From: UBA2357 sp041678045
GTDB taxonomy: Bacteria > Pseudomonadota > Gammaproteobacteria > Burkholderiales > Rhodocyclaceae
DNA: 64,000 bases
NCBI GenBank assembly: GCA_041678045.1
Contig: JBAYOV010000013.1
Span: forward strand, 1-64,000
Reading direction: 5' to 3'
In this document: positions 52,255 through 60,964 of the stretch, one piece after another
How the letters are laid out: every line of letters begins with the position of its first letter
Position numbering within the stretch: position 1 is the first letter of the stretch
Made by a program: the position numbers and the translations under genes
Notes under the pieces: generated by a model
Seen by the model: only the letters and a program-made list of their open reading frames with translations
Told to the model about the DNA's origin: nothing
Databases searched by the model: none

Positions 52255-52744
52255 ATGGGCTGGGAACTGCAAGACGTCGAGAAACCCTTCATCGCCCAAC
52301 TGCAGGGCCTGGGCTGGACGCATGTCGAGGGCAGCATCGACGACCCGGCCGTGACCGGGCGCGGCAGCTTCGCCGAGGTGGTGCAGGAGGCAGTGCTGCG
52401 CGAGCGACTGCGGGCCATCAACCTGCGTGACGGCGCGCCCTGGCTGGACGACGAACGTCTGGCCGAGGCGGTGGCCGCGATCACCCGGCTGCCACGGCGG
52501 ACCTGCCGGCGCATTACGCGCCCTTCCTGCGCAGCGTGCTGGAGGTGGCCTGTGCCGGCGCCGCGCCGCAGCCGGCCAGCTGCTGCGCCTGAAGGACGTG
52601 ACGGTGGAACTGGTCGACCTGCTGGTGGACGAGCTGCGGAGCCACCGCGACATCTGGAGCCCGCGCAAGAAGGCCGCGCAGGATGATTACGCCCGCCGCA
52701 AGACCTGGCTGGCCGAGCACGGGATGGAGGTCGAGGGGGTCTGA
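52255..52744 (+). pseudogene. hsdR: Type I restriction enzyme HsdR, frameshifted remnant
   Basis: The first 80 codons (MGWELQDVEKPFIAQLQGLG, then FAEVVQEAVLRERL) match the extreme N-terminus of HsdR. Coding potential then moves to other frames: LPAHYAPFLRSVLEVACAG in one, and KDVTVELVDLLVDELRSHRD, then AQDDYARRKTWLAEHGM in another, ending at 52744. The whole nuclease, translocase and helicase core (around 900 residues) is missing. The last part looks like an HsdR C-terminus, but that is less certain. It is therefore a deleted and frameshifted relic. Confidence 0.75.
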
Positions 52745-52770
52745 GCATTCGTCCCCGGGCGGTCGATGCG

Positions 52771-53310
52771 CTAAGCGCAGCGTAGATGTTCCGGCTCAAC
52801 CTGCACGGTTTCGCGTCCGTCGGTGACCCATACCTGACCTTCCTGAATGGTGAATTGCAGGCGCATGCTGCGTTCGGTGAGGCGGGCCAGGGCGGGGGCG
52901 GCCTCGGGGGGGAGTCTGAGCACCGTGAGCTTGTCCTGGCGGGCGAGCTTGTCGCGTGTGCCTTGCCACCAGATGTCTGCCGTGCGGCCATAGTTGATCA
53001 GCGTGACCCGCCGCGCCCGCCCGCAGGCCTTGCGGATCCACTTTTCGTCCGGTTGCCCGACATCCAGCCAGTGCAGGATGTCTCCGGTCAGGTCGCGCAG
53101 CCACAGGTCCGGTTCGTCATCCACGCACAAGCCCTTGCCGAAGCCCAAGCCCTCGTCGGCAAACAGCGCAAAGGCCAGCATGCGCACCATCATGCGCTCG
53201 TCGGTTTCCGACGGATGGCGGGCGAGTGTCAGGTTATGGGTGGCGTAGTAATTGCGGTCCATGTCGGCAATCTGCAGTTCTGCCTTGTAAATGGTTGCCT
53301 TGAGGGCCAT
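52771..53310 (-). CDS. yaeQ: YaeQ family protein
   Basis: This is a 179-residue protein of normal length for the family. It shows the conserved start MALKATIYKAELQIADMDR and the motif HPSETDERMMVRMLAFALF, then EPDLWLRDLTGDI and W-I-D-V-G-Q-P type text (HWLDVGQPDEKWIRKA). YaeQ has a PD-(D/E)XK-like fold and its role is unclear. It is co-oriented with pyk, 85 bases downstream of it. Confidence 0.92.
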   Translation of the reverse strand: MALKATIYKAELQIADMDRNYYATHNLTLARHPSETDERMMVRMLAFALFADEGLGFGKGLCVDDEPDLWLRDLTGDILHWLDVGQPDEKWIRKACGRARRVTLINYGRTADIWWQGTRDKLARQDKLTVLRLPPEAAPALARLTERSMRLQFTIQEGQVWVTDGRETVQVEPEHLRCA

Positions 53311-53395
53311 GCGGACGTTCCTGGATGAAAAAAGGGGAGGGGGCTGCGCCCCGGTGGCGCAGCGGGTTGTGGGTTGCGGGCGAGGGGTGGGGGCC

Positions 53396-54814
53396 TTACC
53401 CCGGGATGCGGGTCACATGCAGCAGGTTGGTGGTGCCGCTGTGGCCGAAGGGGATGCCGGCGATGACCACGATGTCGTCGCCGGCGCGGGCAAAGTCGCC
53501 GGCAACCACGCCATGCACTGCATGGCTGACCATTTCGTTGAGGTCGTGGATTTCCTCGAACGGTACTGCATGCACCCCCCATACGAGCGCCAGCCGGCGG
53601 GCCGCGTCCAGTTGCGGGGTCATGGCCAGGATGGGGGTGGCGGGGCGTTCGCGCGAGGCGCGCAGCGCGGTGAAGCCGGAGGAGGTATAGGCCACGGTGG
53701 CCACCGGCGAGAGCAGGCGGGTGACCTGCCGCAGCGCACAACAGATGGCGTCGGGGGTGTTCGACTCGGCGGGCACATGAGTGGCGTCGAGGTTTTCATG
53801 CCAGGCGGGGTCGGCTTCCACTTCGCGGATGATGCGGTCCATGATGGTGACCGCTTCCACCGGATACTGGCCGGAGGCCGATTCGGCCGACAGCATCACG
53901 GCATCGGCCCCTTCGTAGATGGCGGTGGCCACGTCGGAGGCTTCGGCGCGGGTGGGAATCGGGGCGTTGATCATGGATTCGAGCATCTGGGTGGCGACCA
54001 CCACGGGTTTTCCGGCCTTGCGGGCGGCGCGGATGATGCGCCGCTGCAGCACCGGCACCTGCTGCGGGGGCAGCTCGACGCCCAGGTCGCCACGGGCCAC
54101 CATGATGCCGTCGGCTTCGGCGACGATGGCATCGAGCTCGTCGATGGCGGCCGGTTTTTCCAGCTTGGCCATCAGCCAGGCGCGGCCGCCGATCAGCTCG
54201 CGTGCCTCGACCAGATCGGAGGGACGTTGCACGAAGGACAGCGCCACCCAGTCCACGCCCAGCTCAAGGCCGAACGCCAGATCGGCCAGATCCTTTTCGG
54301 TGAGCGGGGAGATGGGCAGCACCACGCCGGGCACGTTCACGCCCTTGCGGTCGGACAGCGCCCCTCCCACGATGACCCGGGTTTCGGCGTGATCGGGGGC
54401 GCAGGACTCGACTTGCAGGCGCATCTTGCCGTCGTCGAGCAACAGTTCGGTGCCGGCATGCAGGGCTGCAAAAATCTCGGGGTGGGGCAGCGGTGCGCGC
54501 CGCCGGTCGCCCGGGGTGTCGTCCAGATCGAGGCGAAACGGCTCGCCGGCCTGCAGCTCGATGCGCCCTTCGGCAAAACGGCCGACGCGCAGCTTGGGCC
54601 CTTGCAGGTCGAGCAGGATGCCGACCGGGCGTCCGGTGCGCTGTTCGATGTCGCGGATGGTGCGCACGCGCTCGGCGTGATCCTCATGGCTGCCATGGCT
54701 GAAATTGAGCCGGAACACGTCCGCTCCGCTGGCGAAGAGGGTCTGGATGCGCTCGGGGGTGGAGCTGGCGGGCCCCAGGGTGGCGAGGACTCGGGCCTGA
54801 CGCTTGCGACGCAT
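53396..54814 (-). CDS. pyk: Pyruvate kinase
   Basis: This is a 472-residue glycolytic enzyme making pyruvate and ATP from phosphoenolpyruvate and ADP. Motifs: RLNFSHGSHEDHAER, ILLDLQGPKLRVG, the catalytic MAKLEKPAAIDELD with Lys, MVARGDLGVELP, and VVVATQMLESMI. The C-terminal allosteric domain is complete. ATG 54814 has AGGAG six to seven bases upstream; the longer frame is not used. It lies between hyi and yaeQ on the same strand. Confidence 0.96.
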   Translation of the reverse strand: MRRKRQARVLATLGPASSTPERIQTLFASGADVFRLNFSHGSHEDHAERVRTIRDIEQRTGRPVGILLDLQGPKLRVGRFAEGRIELQAGEPFRLDLDDTPGDRRRAPLPHPEIFAALHAGTELLLDDGKMRLQVESCAPDHAETRVIVGGALSDRKGVNVPGVVLPISPLTEKDLADLAFGLELGVDWVALSFVQRPSDLVEARELIGGRAWLMAKLEKPAAIDELDAIVAEADGIMVARGDLGVELPPQQVPVLQRRIIRAARKAGKPVVVATQMLESMINAPIPTRAEASDVATAIYEGADAVMLSAESASGQYPVEAVTIMDRIIREVEADPAWHENLDATHVPAESNTPDAICCALRQVTRLLSPVATVAYTSSGFTALRASRERPATPILAMTPQLDAARRLALVWGVHAVPFEEIHDLNEMVSHAVHGVVAGDFARAGDDIVVIAGIPFGHSGTTNLLHVTRIPG

Positions 54815-54881
54815 GTGTGTCTCCTGATGCTGTGAAGGGAATGAAGGGAGGCGGACGGCGGGGGCGGGCAGGTGCCGGGTC

Positions 54882-55667
54882 TCAGGTGTCGAAACCGAGC
54901 CGTTGCCGCCAGATGAGGCCGTCCACCGTGTTGCCGGCGGGCACGTATTCGCAGCCCACCCAGCCGCTGTATTCCAGCCGGTCCAGTTCGCGCAGCAGCC
55001 AGGCATAGTGGATTTCACCGCTGCCGGGTTCGTGCCGGCCGGGGTTGTCGGCGATCTGCACATGCCCGATGCGCGGCAGGAGGCGGGCCAGCGTGGCCGC
55101 CAGCTCGCCTTCCATGCGCTGTGCGTGATACACGTCGTACTGGATGAACAGGTTGTCCGCCCCCACTGCGTCGAGCACGGCGGCGGCTTGTGCGCTGCGG
55201 TTGAGAAAGAAGCCGGGAATGTCGCGGGTGTTGATCGGTTCGATCAGCAGGCGCAGGCCGGCCGTGGCGAGGCGTTGCGCGGCATGGCGCAGGTTGTGCA
55301 CGAAGGTGGCGTGGGCCAGCGCGTCGCTCACGCCGGGCGGCTGTATGCCGGCCAGGCAGTTGAGCTGCGGGCAGCCCAGCGTGACGGCCCAGGCCAGGGC
55401 GCGCTCCACGCCCGCCTGGAATTCGTCCACACGGTCGGGGTGGCAGGCGATGCCCCGCTCACCGCCGGCCCAGTCTCCGGCCGGCAGGTTGTGCAGCACC
55501 ATGGTCAGCCCGGCACGCCTGAGCCGCTCGGCCAGGATGTCGGCCGGCCAGTCGTAGGGAAACTGGCACTCCACCGCCTGAAAGCCGGCCGCCGCCGCAG
55601 CGGCAAAGCGGTCGGGAAAGTCGTATTCGGTAAACAGCATGCTCAGATTGGCGCTGAAGCGGGGCAT
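54882..55667 (-). CDS. hyi: Hydroxypyruvate isomerase family protein
   Basis: This is a 261-residue xylose-isomerase-like TIM barrel. The N-terminal PRFSANLSMLFTEYDFPDRF and the later LLIEPINTRDIPGFFL and GHVQIADNPGRHEPGSGEI segments are those of Hyi/OtnI, which interconvert hydroxypyruvate and tartronate semialdehyde or related sugar acids. The Glu and His metal/catalytic residues lie in those motifs. GGAG precedes ATG 55667. Co-orientation with pyk fits glyoxylate/glycerate metabolism. Confidence 0.9.
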   Translation of the reverse strand: MPRFSANLSMLFTEYDFPDRFAAAAAAGFQAVECQFPYDWPADILAERLRRAGLTMVLHNLPAGDWAGGERGIACHPDRVDEFQAGVERALAWAVTLGCPQLNCLAGIQPPGVSDALAHATFVHNLRHAAQRLATAGLRLLIEPINTRDIPGFFLNRSAQAAAVLDAVGADNLFIQYDVYHAQRMEGELAATLARLLPRIGHVQIADNPGRHEPGSGEIHYAWLLRELDRLEYSGWVGCEYVPAGNTVDGLIWRQRLGFDT

Positions 55668-55756
55668 GGGCGGCTCCGGTGGTTGGCATGACAGCCCCGA
55701 ATGATAGCGCATGCGCCCTGCGCGCCCGCTGCTGGCGGCGCTGCGGGTGCAGGAGG

Positions 55757-55800
55757 CATGACGTATGTCATGGTGGCGCCGCGCGGTGGGTATAGAATGA
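55757..55800. promoter_or_regulatory. Palindrome and possible -10 element upstream of hoxF
   Basis: CATGAC-GTAT-GTCATG (55757-55772) is a perfect inverted repeat between the divergent hyi and hoxF genes. TATAGAAT at 55791-55798 could be a -10 element, 31 bases before the hoxF ATG. No good -35 is seen; the palindrome lies where an activator or repressor could act. Confidence 0.4.
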
Positions 55801-55828
55801 AAGCCCTGACCGCATCGAGGGGCGTCCA

Positions 55829-57628
55829 ATGACAGACATGAAAGCACGGGTTGCGGAGGTGGTCGAGCGCCACCGGCGCGACGCATCGCGGCTGTTGCAG
55901 ATATTGATCGGGGTGCAGGATGCACTCGGTTACCTGCCTGCGGACAGCCTCAGCGAGATTGCCCGGCTGCTCGCCGTGCCGCGCGCCAGGGTGGAAGGCG
56001 TGGCTGGCTTCTACAGCTTCCTGCACACCGCTCCGGTGGGGCGTTACCGCATTCTGTTTTCCGACAACATCACCGACCGCATGCTGGGTGCTCCGGCCCT
56101 CATGGACAGTCTGTGCAGCAAGCTGTGGGTGGAGCGCGGCAAGCTGTCGGAAGACGGTCTGGTGAGCGTGGACACCACCTCCTGTACCGGCATGTGCGAT
56201 CAGGGGCCGGCCATGCTGGTGAATGGCTGGCCGGTCACCCGGCTCGATCATCGCCGGGTCAACGAGATTGCCGAGCTGGTGCGTCGCCAGGTGCCCATGG
56301 AGTCATGGCCGGTGGCCTTCTTTGCGGTCGAGGACAATGTGCAGCGCAGCGATGCGCTGCTCAATGCCGCGCAGCCGCATGGCGATGCCCTGCTGGCCGC
56401 GATTCGCATGGGCGCGCAGGCCTGGTTGAACGAAGTGCGCAGCGCCAACCTGCGCGGACGGGGCGGGGCGGGATTCACCACGGCGGTGAAGTGGCAGGCC
56501 TGCCGCGATGCGCCGGGCGAGGACAAGGTGGTGGTGTGCAACGCCGATGAGGGCGAACCGGGCACCTTCAAGGACAGGGTGTTGCTCACCAGTCACGCCG
56601 AGAAGGTGATCGAGGGCATGACCCTGTGCGCCTGGGCGGTGGGCGCGCGGCAGGGGTTCATCTATCTGCGCGGCGAATATCGCTATCTGCTGCCGCAACT
56701 GGAGGGGGCGCTGGCGCGCCGGCGCACGGCAGGGCTGCTCGGGCAGGCCATTTTGGGCGAGCAGGGCTTCGACTTCGACATCGAGATCCATCTCGGGGCG
56801 GGGGCCTATGTGTGCGGCGAGGAAACCGCCTTGCTCGAATCGCTGGAGGGCAAGCGCGGCACGCCGCGCATCCGTCCGCCTTTCCCGGTGACACAGGGTT
56901 ATCTGGGGCGCCCGACCGTGGTGAATAACGTGGAAACACTCGCCAAGACGGTGCTGATCGCCCGTCAGGGGGGCGAGACGTTTGCAGCCATGGGCACCCA
57001 GCAATCCACCGGCACCAAGCTGCTGTCGGTGTCGGGCGACTGTGCGCGGCCGGGCATTTATGAATACCCCTTCGGGGTCACGGTGAGCCAGGTGCTGGAG
57101 GACTGCGGCGCGAGCGATACCCAGGCCGTGCAGGTGGGCGGCGCCTCGGGCATCATGTTGTCGGGGTATGAGTTCCACCGCCGGATTGCTTTCGAGGACG
57201 TGCCCACGGCCGGCGCCTTCATGGTGTTCGACTCCAGCCGCGATGCCTTCGAGGTGGCGCACAACTTCGTCGACTTCTTTGCGCACGAGAGCTGCGGCTT
57301 TTGCACGCCGTGCCGGGTGGGCACCAACCTGCTGAAGGGCTACATGGACAAGCTGGCGAGCGGCCACGGGGCCAAGCCCGATCTGGCCGACATCGAATGG
57401 GTGGTGCGCCTGCTGCGCAATGCCAGCCACTGCGGGCTGGGATCGGCGGCACCGAATCCGGTGAATGATTCCCTTGTCAAGTTCCGGCCGTCCTATGAAC
57501 GGCGGCTCGAATCGCTGGATTTCGAGCCCGCCTTCGATCTGGATGCGGCACTGGCCCGGGCGCGTGCGATCACCGGTCGCGACGACGATGCCGCCCACCT
57601 CGACCTGCATCAGGAGACTTCGCGATGA
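55829..57628 (+). CDS. hoxF: NAD-reducing [NiFe]-hydrogenase diaphorase subunit HoxF
   Basis: This is a 599-residue fusion of NuoE- and NuoF-like parts. Residues 1-165 are thioredoxin-like with a [2Fe-2S] site (SLCSKLW and TSCTGMCDQG). The rest binds FMN and NADH (RGRGGAGFTTAVKW, CNADEGEPGTFKDR, GAGAYVCGEETALLESLEG) and a [4Fe-4S] cluster through ESCGFCTPCRVG and SHCGLG. It exchanges electrons with NAD+. It is the first gene of hoxFUYH; GAGGGG precedes the ATG and the stop overlaps hoxU. Confidence 0.96.
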   Translation: MTDMKARVAEVVERHRRDASRLLQILIGVQDALGYLPADSLSEIARLLAVPRARVEGVAGFYSFLHTAPVGRYRILFSDNITDRMLGAPALMDSLCSKLWVERGKLSEDGLVSVDTTSCTGMCDQGPAMLVNGWPVTRLDHRRVNEIAELVRRQVPMESWPVAFFAVEDNVQRSDALLNAAQPHGDALLAAIRMGAQAWLNEVRSANLRGRGGAGFTTAVKWQACRDAPGEDKVVVCNADEGEPGTFKDRVLLTSHAEKVIEGMTLCAWAVGARQGFIYLRGEYRYLLPQLEGALARRRTAGLLGQAILGEQGFDFDIEIHLGAGAYVCGEETALLESLEGKRGTPRIRPPFPVTQGYLGRPTVVNNVETLAKTVLIARQGGETFAAMGTQQSTGTKLLSVSGDCARPGIYEYPFGVTVSQVLEDCGASDTQAVQVGGASGIMLSGYEFHRRIAFEDVPTAGAFMVFDSSRDAFEVAHNFVDFFAHESCGFCTPCRVGTNLLKGYMDKLASGHGAKPDLADIEWVVRLLRNASHCGLGSAAPNPVNDSLVKFRPSYERRLESLDFEPAFDLDAALARARAITGRDDDAAHLDLHQETSR

Positions 57629-58344
57629 GCAAGCAGTTTCTGTTCGATGGACAGCCCGTCGCCTTCGAGGACGGCCAGACCATCCTCCAGGCCGCCCGCG
57701 CGGCCGGGCATTACATTCCGCATCTGTGCTGGCATCCGGATTTTCCGCCGCATGGTTCGTGCAAGCTGTGCATCGTGAAGGTGGCCGGCCGGCATGTGTC
57801 GTCCTGTGCCATGCCGGTGAAGGAGGGCATGGAGGTGGAGAGCAACACGCCCGAGATCAACGCCGAGCGGCGCGCGCTGTTGCAGATGCTGTTCGTGGAG
57901 GGCAACCACTTCTGTCCTTCGTGCGAGAAGAGCGGCAACTGCCAGTTGCAGGCGCTGGCGTATGAGCTGGAGATGACCAGCACCCGCTTCAACCACTTCT
58001 TTCCCGTCCGTCCGGTGGATGCATCGCACCGCGATGTGCTGCTCGATTTCAACCGCTGCATCTTCTGCGAGCTGTGCGTGCGCGCCAGCCGCGACAAGGA
58101 CGGCAAGAGCGTGTTTGCCCTCACCGAGCGCGGCATCCACAAGCATCTGGTGGTGAATGCGCAGTCGGGCCGGCTGGCGGATACCGACTTCAGCGCCGAC
58201 GATGTGGCGGCGAACATCTGCCCTGTGGGGGTGATCCTGCACAAGCGGGTGGGGTTTGCCGTCCCCATCGGCAGCCGCCAGTATGACGAACACCCGATCA
58301 GCCAGGTGGCCATGGCCGGGGCACGCGAAAAGGTGAGCAAATGA
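57625..58344 (+). CDS. hoxU: NAD-reducing hydrogenase diaphorase subunit HoxU
   Basis: This is a 239-residue NuoG-like iron-sulfur subunit. Ligands can be read off: [2Fe-2S] at C35, C46, C49, C61; a His-Cys3 [4Fe-4S] at H95, C97, C100, C106; and a further [4Fe-4S] at C145, C148, C151 with the Cys of NICPVG. It passes electrons between HoxF and HoxY. It overlaps hoxF and hoxY by 4 nt each, giving tight coupling. Confidence 0.96.
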   Translation: MSKQFLFDGQPVAFEDGQTILQAARAAGHYIPHLCWHPDFPPHGSCKLCIVKVAGRHVSSCAMPVKEGMEVESNTPEINAERRALLQMLFVEGNHFCPSCEKSGNCQLQALAYELEMTSTRFNHFFPVRPVDASHRDVLLDFNRCIFCELCVRASRDKDGKSVFALTERGIHKHLVVNAQSGRLADTDFSADDVAANICPVGVILHKRVGFAVPIGSRQYDEHPISQVAMAGAREKVSK

Positions 58345-58883
58345 GCAAACCCCGTCTGCGCATCGCCACCACTTCGCTGGCCGGCTGTTTTGGCTGCCAC
58401 ATGTCCTTTCTGGACATTGACGAACATTTCTTCGAGCTGGCCGGGCTGGTCGAGTTTGACCGCTCCCCGCTGACCGACATCAAGCACTGCGGCCCGTGCG
58501 ACATCGGGCTGATCGAGGGGGGCGTGTGCAACGCCGAGAACGTGCATGTGCTGCGCGAGTTCCGGCGCAACTGCAAGACCCTGATTGCGGTGGGTGCCTG
58601 CGCGGTGAATGGCGGCCTGCCGGCGCAGCGCAACCATCTCGACCTGGAAGCCTGTTTGCGCGAAGTGTACCAGTTCCGGGAGGGGCTGACCGACCCGTGC
58701 GTGCCGAACGACCCCGATCTGCCGCTGCTGCTTGACAAGGTGCACCCGATTCACGAGATCGTGCGGGTGGATTACTTCATTCCGGGCTGCCCGCCCTCGG
58801 GCGAGGCGATCTGGAAATTTCTCAGCGACCTGCTGGCCGGCCGTACGCCGCGCCTGCCGCAGGGCCTGCTGCATTTCGACTGA
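58341..58883 (+). CDS. hoxY: NAD-reducing [NiFe]-hydrogenase small subunit HoxY
   Basis: This is a 180-residue small subunit with the single proximal [4Fe-4S] cluster ligands C16, C19 (GCFGCH), C87 (VGACAVNGG) and C150 (PGCPPSGEA). As usual for group 3d enzymes it is short and has no Tat signal, so the enzyme is cytoplasmic. Extra cysteines in HCGPCDIGLIEGGVCN are family-typical. Starts within the hoxU stop. Confidence 0.96.
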   Translation: MSKPRLRIATTSLAGCFGCHMSFLDIDEHFFELAGLVEFDRSPLTDIKHCGPCDIGLIEGGVCNAENVHVLREFRRNCKTLIAVGACAVNGGLPAQRNHLDLEACLREVYQFREGLTDPCVPNDPDLPLLLDKVHPIHEIVRVDYFIPGCPPSGEAIWKFLSDLLAGRTPRLPQGLLHFD

Positions 58884-58899
58884 GCAACGAGGTCTGTGC

Positions 58900-60366
58900 A
58901 TGAGTGACGCACTGGAAACCGCGAGCAATCGCGAGAACCTGAAGAAAGTCGTGATCGATCCGGTATCGCGGGTCGAAGGGCATGGCAAGGTGACCCTGCT
59001 GCTCGACGAGCATGACGAGGTACGCGAGGCGCGGCTGCATATCGTGGAGTTTCGTGGCTTCGAAGTCTTCATTCAGGGGCGCCCCTATTGGGAAGTGCCG
59101 GTGATGGTGCAGCGGCTGTGCGGCATCTGCCCGGTCAGCCACCATCTGGCGGCGGCGAAGGCGCTCGACCATGTGGTGGGCGCCGCGCAGGTGCCGGTGA
59201 GCGCCGTGAAGATGCGCCGGCTGATGCACTACGGGCAGATCCTGCAATCGCATGCGCTGCATTTCTTCCACCTGTCTTCGCCCGACCTGCTGTTCGGTTT
59301 CGATTCCGAGGTGGCACGGCGCAACATCGTGGGCGTGGCGGCCGAATATCCCGAGGTGGCCCGTCAGGGGGTGTTGTTGCGCAAGTTCGGCCAGCAGATC
59401 ATCGAGGCCACGGCGGGCAAGCGGATTCATGGCACCGGGGCGATTCCGGGGGGCATGAACCGCCATCTGGCGCGCGAGGATCGTGACCGCCTGCGCGCGC
59501 AGGCCGACCAGATGGTGAGCTGGTCGTGGGAGGCGGTGGCGCTGGCGCGCCGGCTGCATCAGGGCATGGCGCCCGATTACCGGGATTTTGGCCTGTTCCG
59601 CTCGCGCATGATGAGCATCGTGCGTGCCGACGGGGCGATGGACCTGTACGACGGCCAGCTGCGCTTCCGCGATGCGAACGGCAACATCCTGCTCGATGGC
59701 GTGCCCGACCAGGAATACATGAACGTGATCAGCGAGCAGGTGCGTCCGTGGAGCTACATGAAGTTCCCGTACATGCGCGACAGCGACCCGGAGACGGGCT
59801 GGTACAAGGTCGGGCCGCTCGCCCGGGTGCAGAATTGCGACTTCATTCCTTCGCCCCTGGCCGAGGCCGAGCGCCGTGCTTTCATTGCCGAGGGCGGCGG
59901 CGAGCCGGTGCACGAGACGCTGGCCTACCACTGGACGCGCATGATCGAGATGCTGCATGCCGCCGAAGTGGTGCGCGACCTGCTGGACGACCCGGAACTG
60001 CTGGCGGGCGATCTGGTGGCCACGGGCAGCCATCGCCGGGAGGGGGTGGGCGTCATCGAGGCCCCGCGCGGCACCCTCATCCACCACTATCAGGTGGATG
60101 AGAACGATCTGGTGAGCATGTGCAACCTGATCGTCTCCACCACGCACAACAACCAGGCCATGAACACCGCGATTCGTGCGGTGGCGCGCCGTTACCTGAG
60201 CGGTCGCAAGCTCACCGAGGGCTTGCTCAATCACATCGAGGTGGCGATTCGCGCCTTCGACCCCTGCCTGTCCTGTGCCACGCATGCCCTGGGGCAGATG
60301 CCGCTGGCGGTCGAGCTGCAGGCGCCCGATGGCACGCTGCTTGAATCGCTGCACTCCGGTGCCTGA
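58900..60366 (+). CDS. hoxH: NAD-reducing [NiFe]-hydrogenase large subunit HoxH
   Basis: This is a 488-residue catalytic subunit. The NiFe site ligands are C74 and C77 (RLCGICPVSHH) and C456 and C459 (DPCLSCATH). A 26-residue tail after His462 is the expected substrate for the maturation protease, so the gene encodes a precursor. It belongs to group 3d (bidirectional, NAD-linked). The ATG at 58900 is 16 bases after hoxY. The maturation protease hoxW follows; hyp metallocentre genes are not in the window. Confidence 0.97.
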   Translation: MSDALETASNRENLKKVVIDPVSRVEGHGKVTLLLDEHDEVREARLHIVEFRGFEVFIQGRPYWEVPVMVQRLCGICPVSHHLAAAKALDHVVGAAQVPVSAVKMRRLMHYGQILQSHALHFFHLSSPDLLFGFDSEVARRNIVGVAAEYPEVARQGVLLRKFGQQIIEATAGKRIHGTGAIPGGMNRHLAREDRDRLRAQADQMVSWSWEAVALARRLHQGMAPDYRDFGLFRSRMMSIVRADGAMDLYDGQLRFRDANGNILLDGVPDQEYMNVISEQVRPWSYMKFPYMRDSDPETGWYKVGPLARVQNCDFIPSPLAEAERRAFIAEGGGEPVHETLAYHWTRMIEMLHAAEVVRDLLDDPELLAGDLVATGSHRREGVGVIEAPRGTLIHHYQVDENDLVSMCNLIVSTTHNNQAMNTAIRAVARRYLSGRKLTEGLLNHIEVAIRAFDPCLSCATHALGQMPLAVELQAPDGTLLESLHSGA

Positions 60367-60370
60367 GCGT

Positions 60371-60925
60371 ATGGACTGTATGGACCGTCTGGACCCGGCG
60401 GCTGGATGCGCTGTTTCCGATTCCGATTCCGATTCCGATACGCCGGAAAGGCCGCTTCATCTGCTGGTGATGGCCATCGGCAACCCCTCGCGGGGCGACG
60501 ATGCGCTCGGCCCCTTGCTGGCCGGGCGGCTGGCGCCCGACCTTCCGGAGCGGGTCGAGCTGCTGGTTGATTTTCAGCTGCAGGTCGAGCATGCGCTGGA
60601 TCTGGAACGTGCCGCGCTGGCCCTGTTCATCGATGCGCAAGTGGGGCTGACAGACAGTTTCCGCTTTGCGGAAATCGCCCCTCAACCCATGGACGCTGCC
60701 TTCTCCCACGCGCTGCGCCCGGAAAAGGTACTCGGGGTGATGGCGCGACTGGGCTTGCCGCACCGGCCCGCAGCCTTTGTGCTGGGTGTGCGTGCCAGCC
60801 GCTTCGAACTCGGGGAGGGGCTGTCGGCCACCGCCAGCGACGCACTGGACGCCGCCACCACCTTCACCCGCACGCTGCTCGCCCAACCCGATCCGGCCTG
60901 CTGGCGCAGCCTGCAGCGGGGCTGA
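60371..60925 (+). CDS. hoxW: HoxH maturation endopeptidase HoxW
   Basis: This is a 184-residue member of the hydrogenase maturation protease family. The motif MAIGNPSRGDDALGPLLA carries the Ni-sensing acid, with D-F-Q-L-Q-V-E-H and LFIDAQVG downstream. It cuts the C-terminal tail of HoxH after nickel insertion. An unusual N-terminal extension contains four Ser-Asp pairs encoded by four TTCCGA hexamers (60415-60438). The start is four bases after hoxH; ATG 60380 is an alternative and no strong ribosome site is seen. Confidence 0.9.
   Translation: MDCMDRLDPAAGCAVSDSDSDSDTPERPLHLLVMAIGNPSRGDDALGPLLAGRLAPDLPERVELLVDFQLQVEHALDLERAALALFIDAQVGLTDSFRFAEIAPQPMDAAFSHALRPEKVLGVMARLGLPHRPAAFVLGVRASRFELGEGLSATASDALDAATTFTRTLLAQPDPACWRSLQRG
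60415..60438 (+). repeat. Hexanucleotide repeat inside hoxW
   Basis: Four perfect tandem copies of TTCCGA encode (Ser-Asp)4 near the HoxW N-terminus. Copy-number changes would keep the frame. Confidence 0.85.
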
Positions 60926-60926
60926 G

Positions 60927-60964
60927 CCGGCTACTGAGTCATTACCCGGCTACTGAGTTATTAC
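60927..60964. repeat. 19-bp tandem direct repeat at the edge of MITE copy 2
   Basis: CCGGCTACTGAGTCATTAC (60927-60945) and CCGGCTACTGAGTTATTAC (60946-60964) differ at one base. The second unit overlaps the left terminal repeat of the MITE-like element, so part of the element end appears duplicated. Confidence 0.7.

Noticed and set aside
60415..60438. CRISPR-like or phase-variable repeat
   Set aside because: Four perfect hexamers without spacers are not a CRISPR array, and changes of six bases cannot switch the frame.
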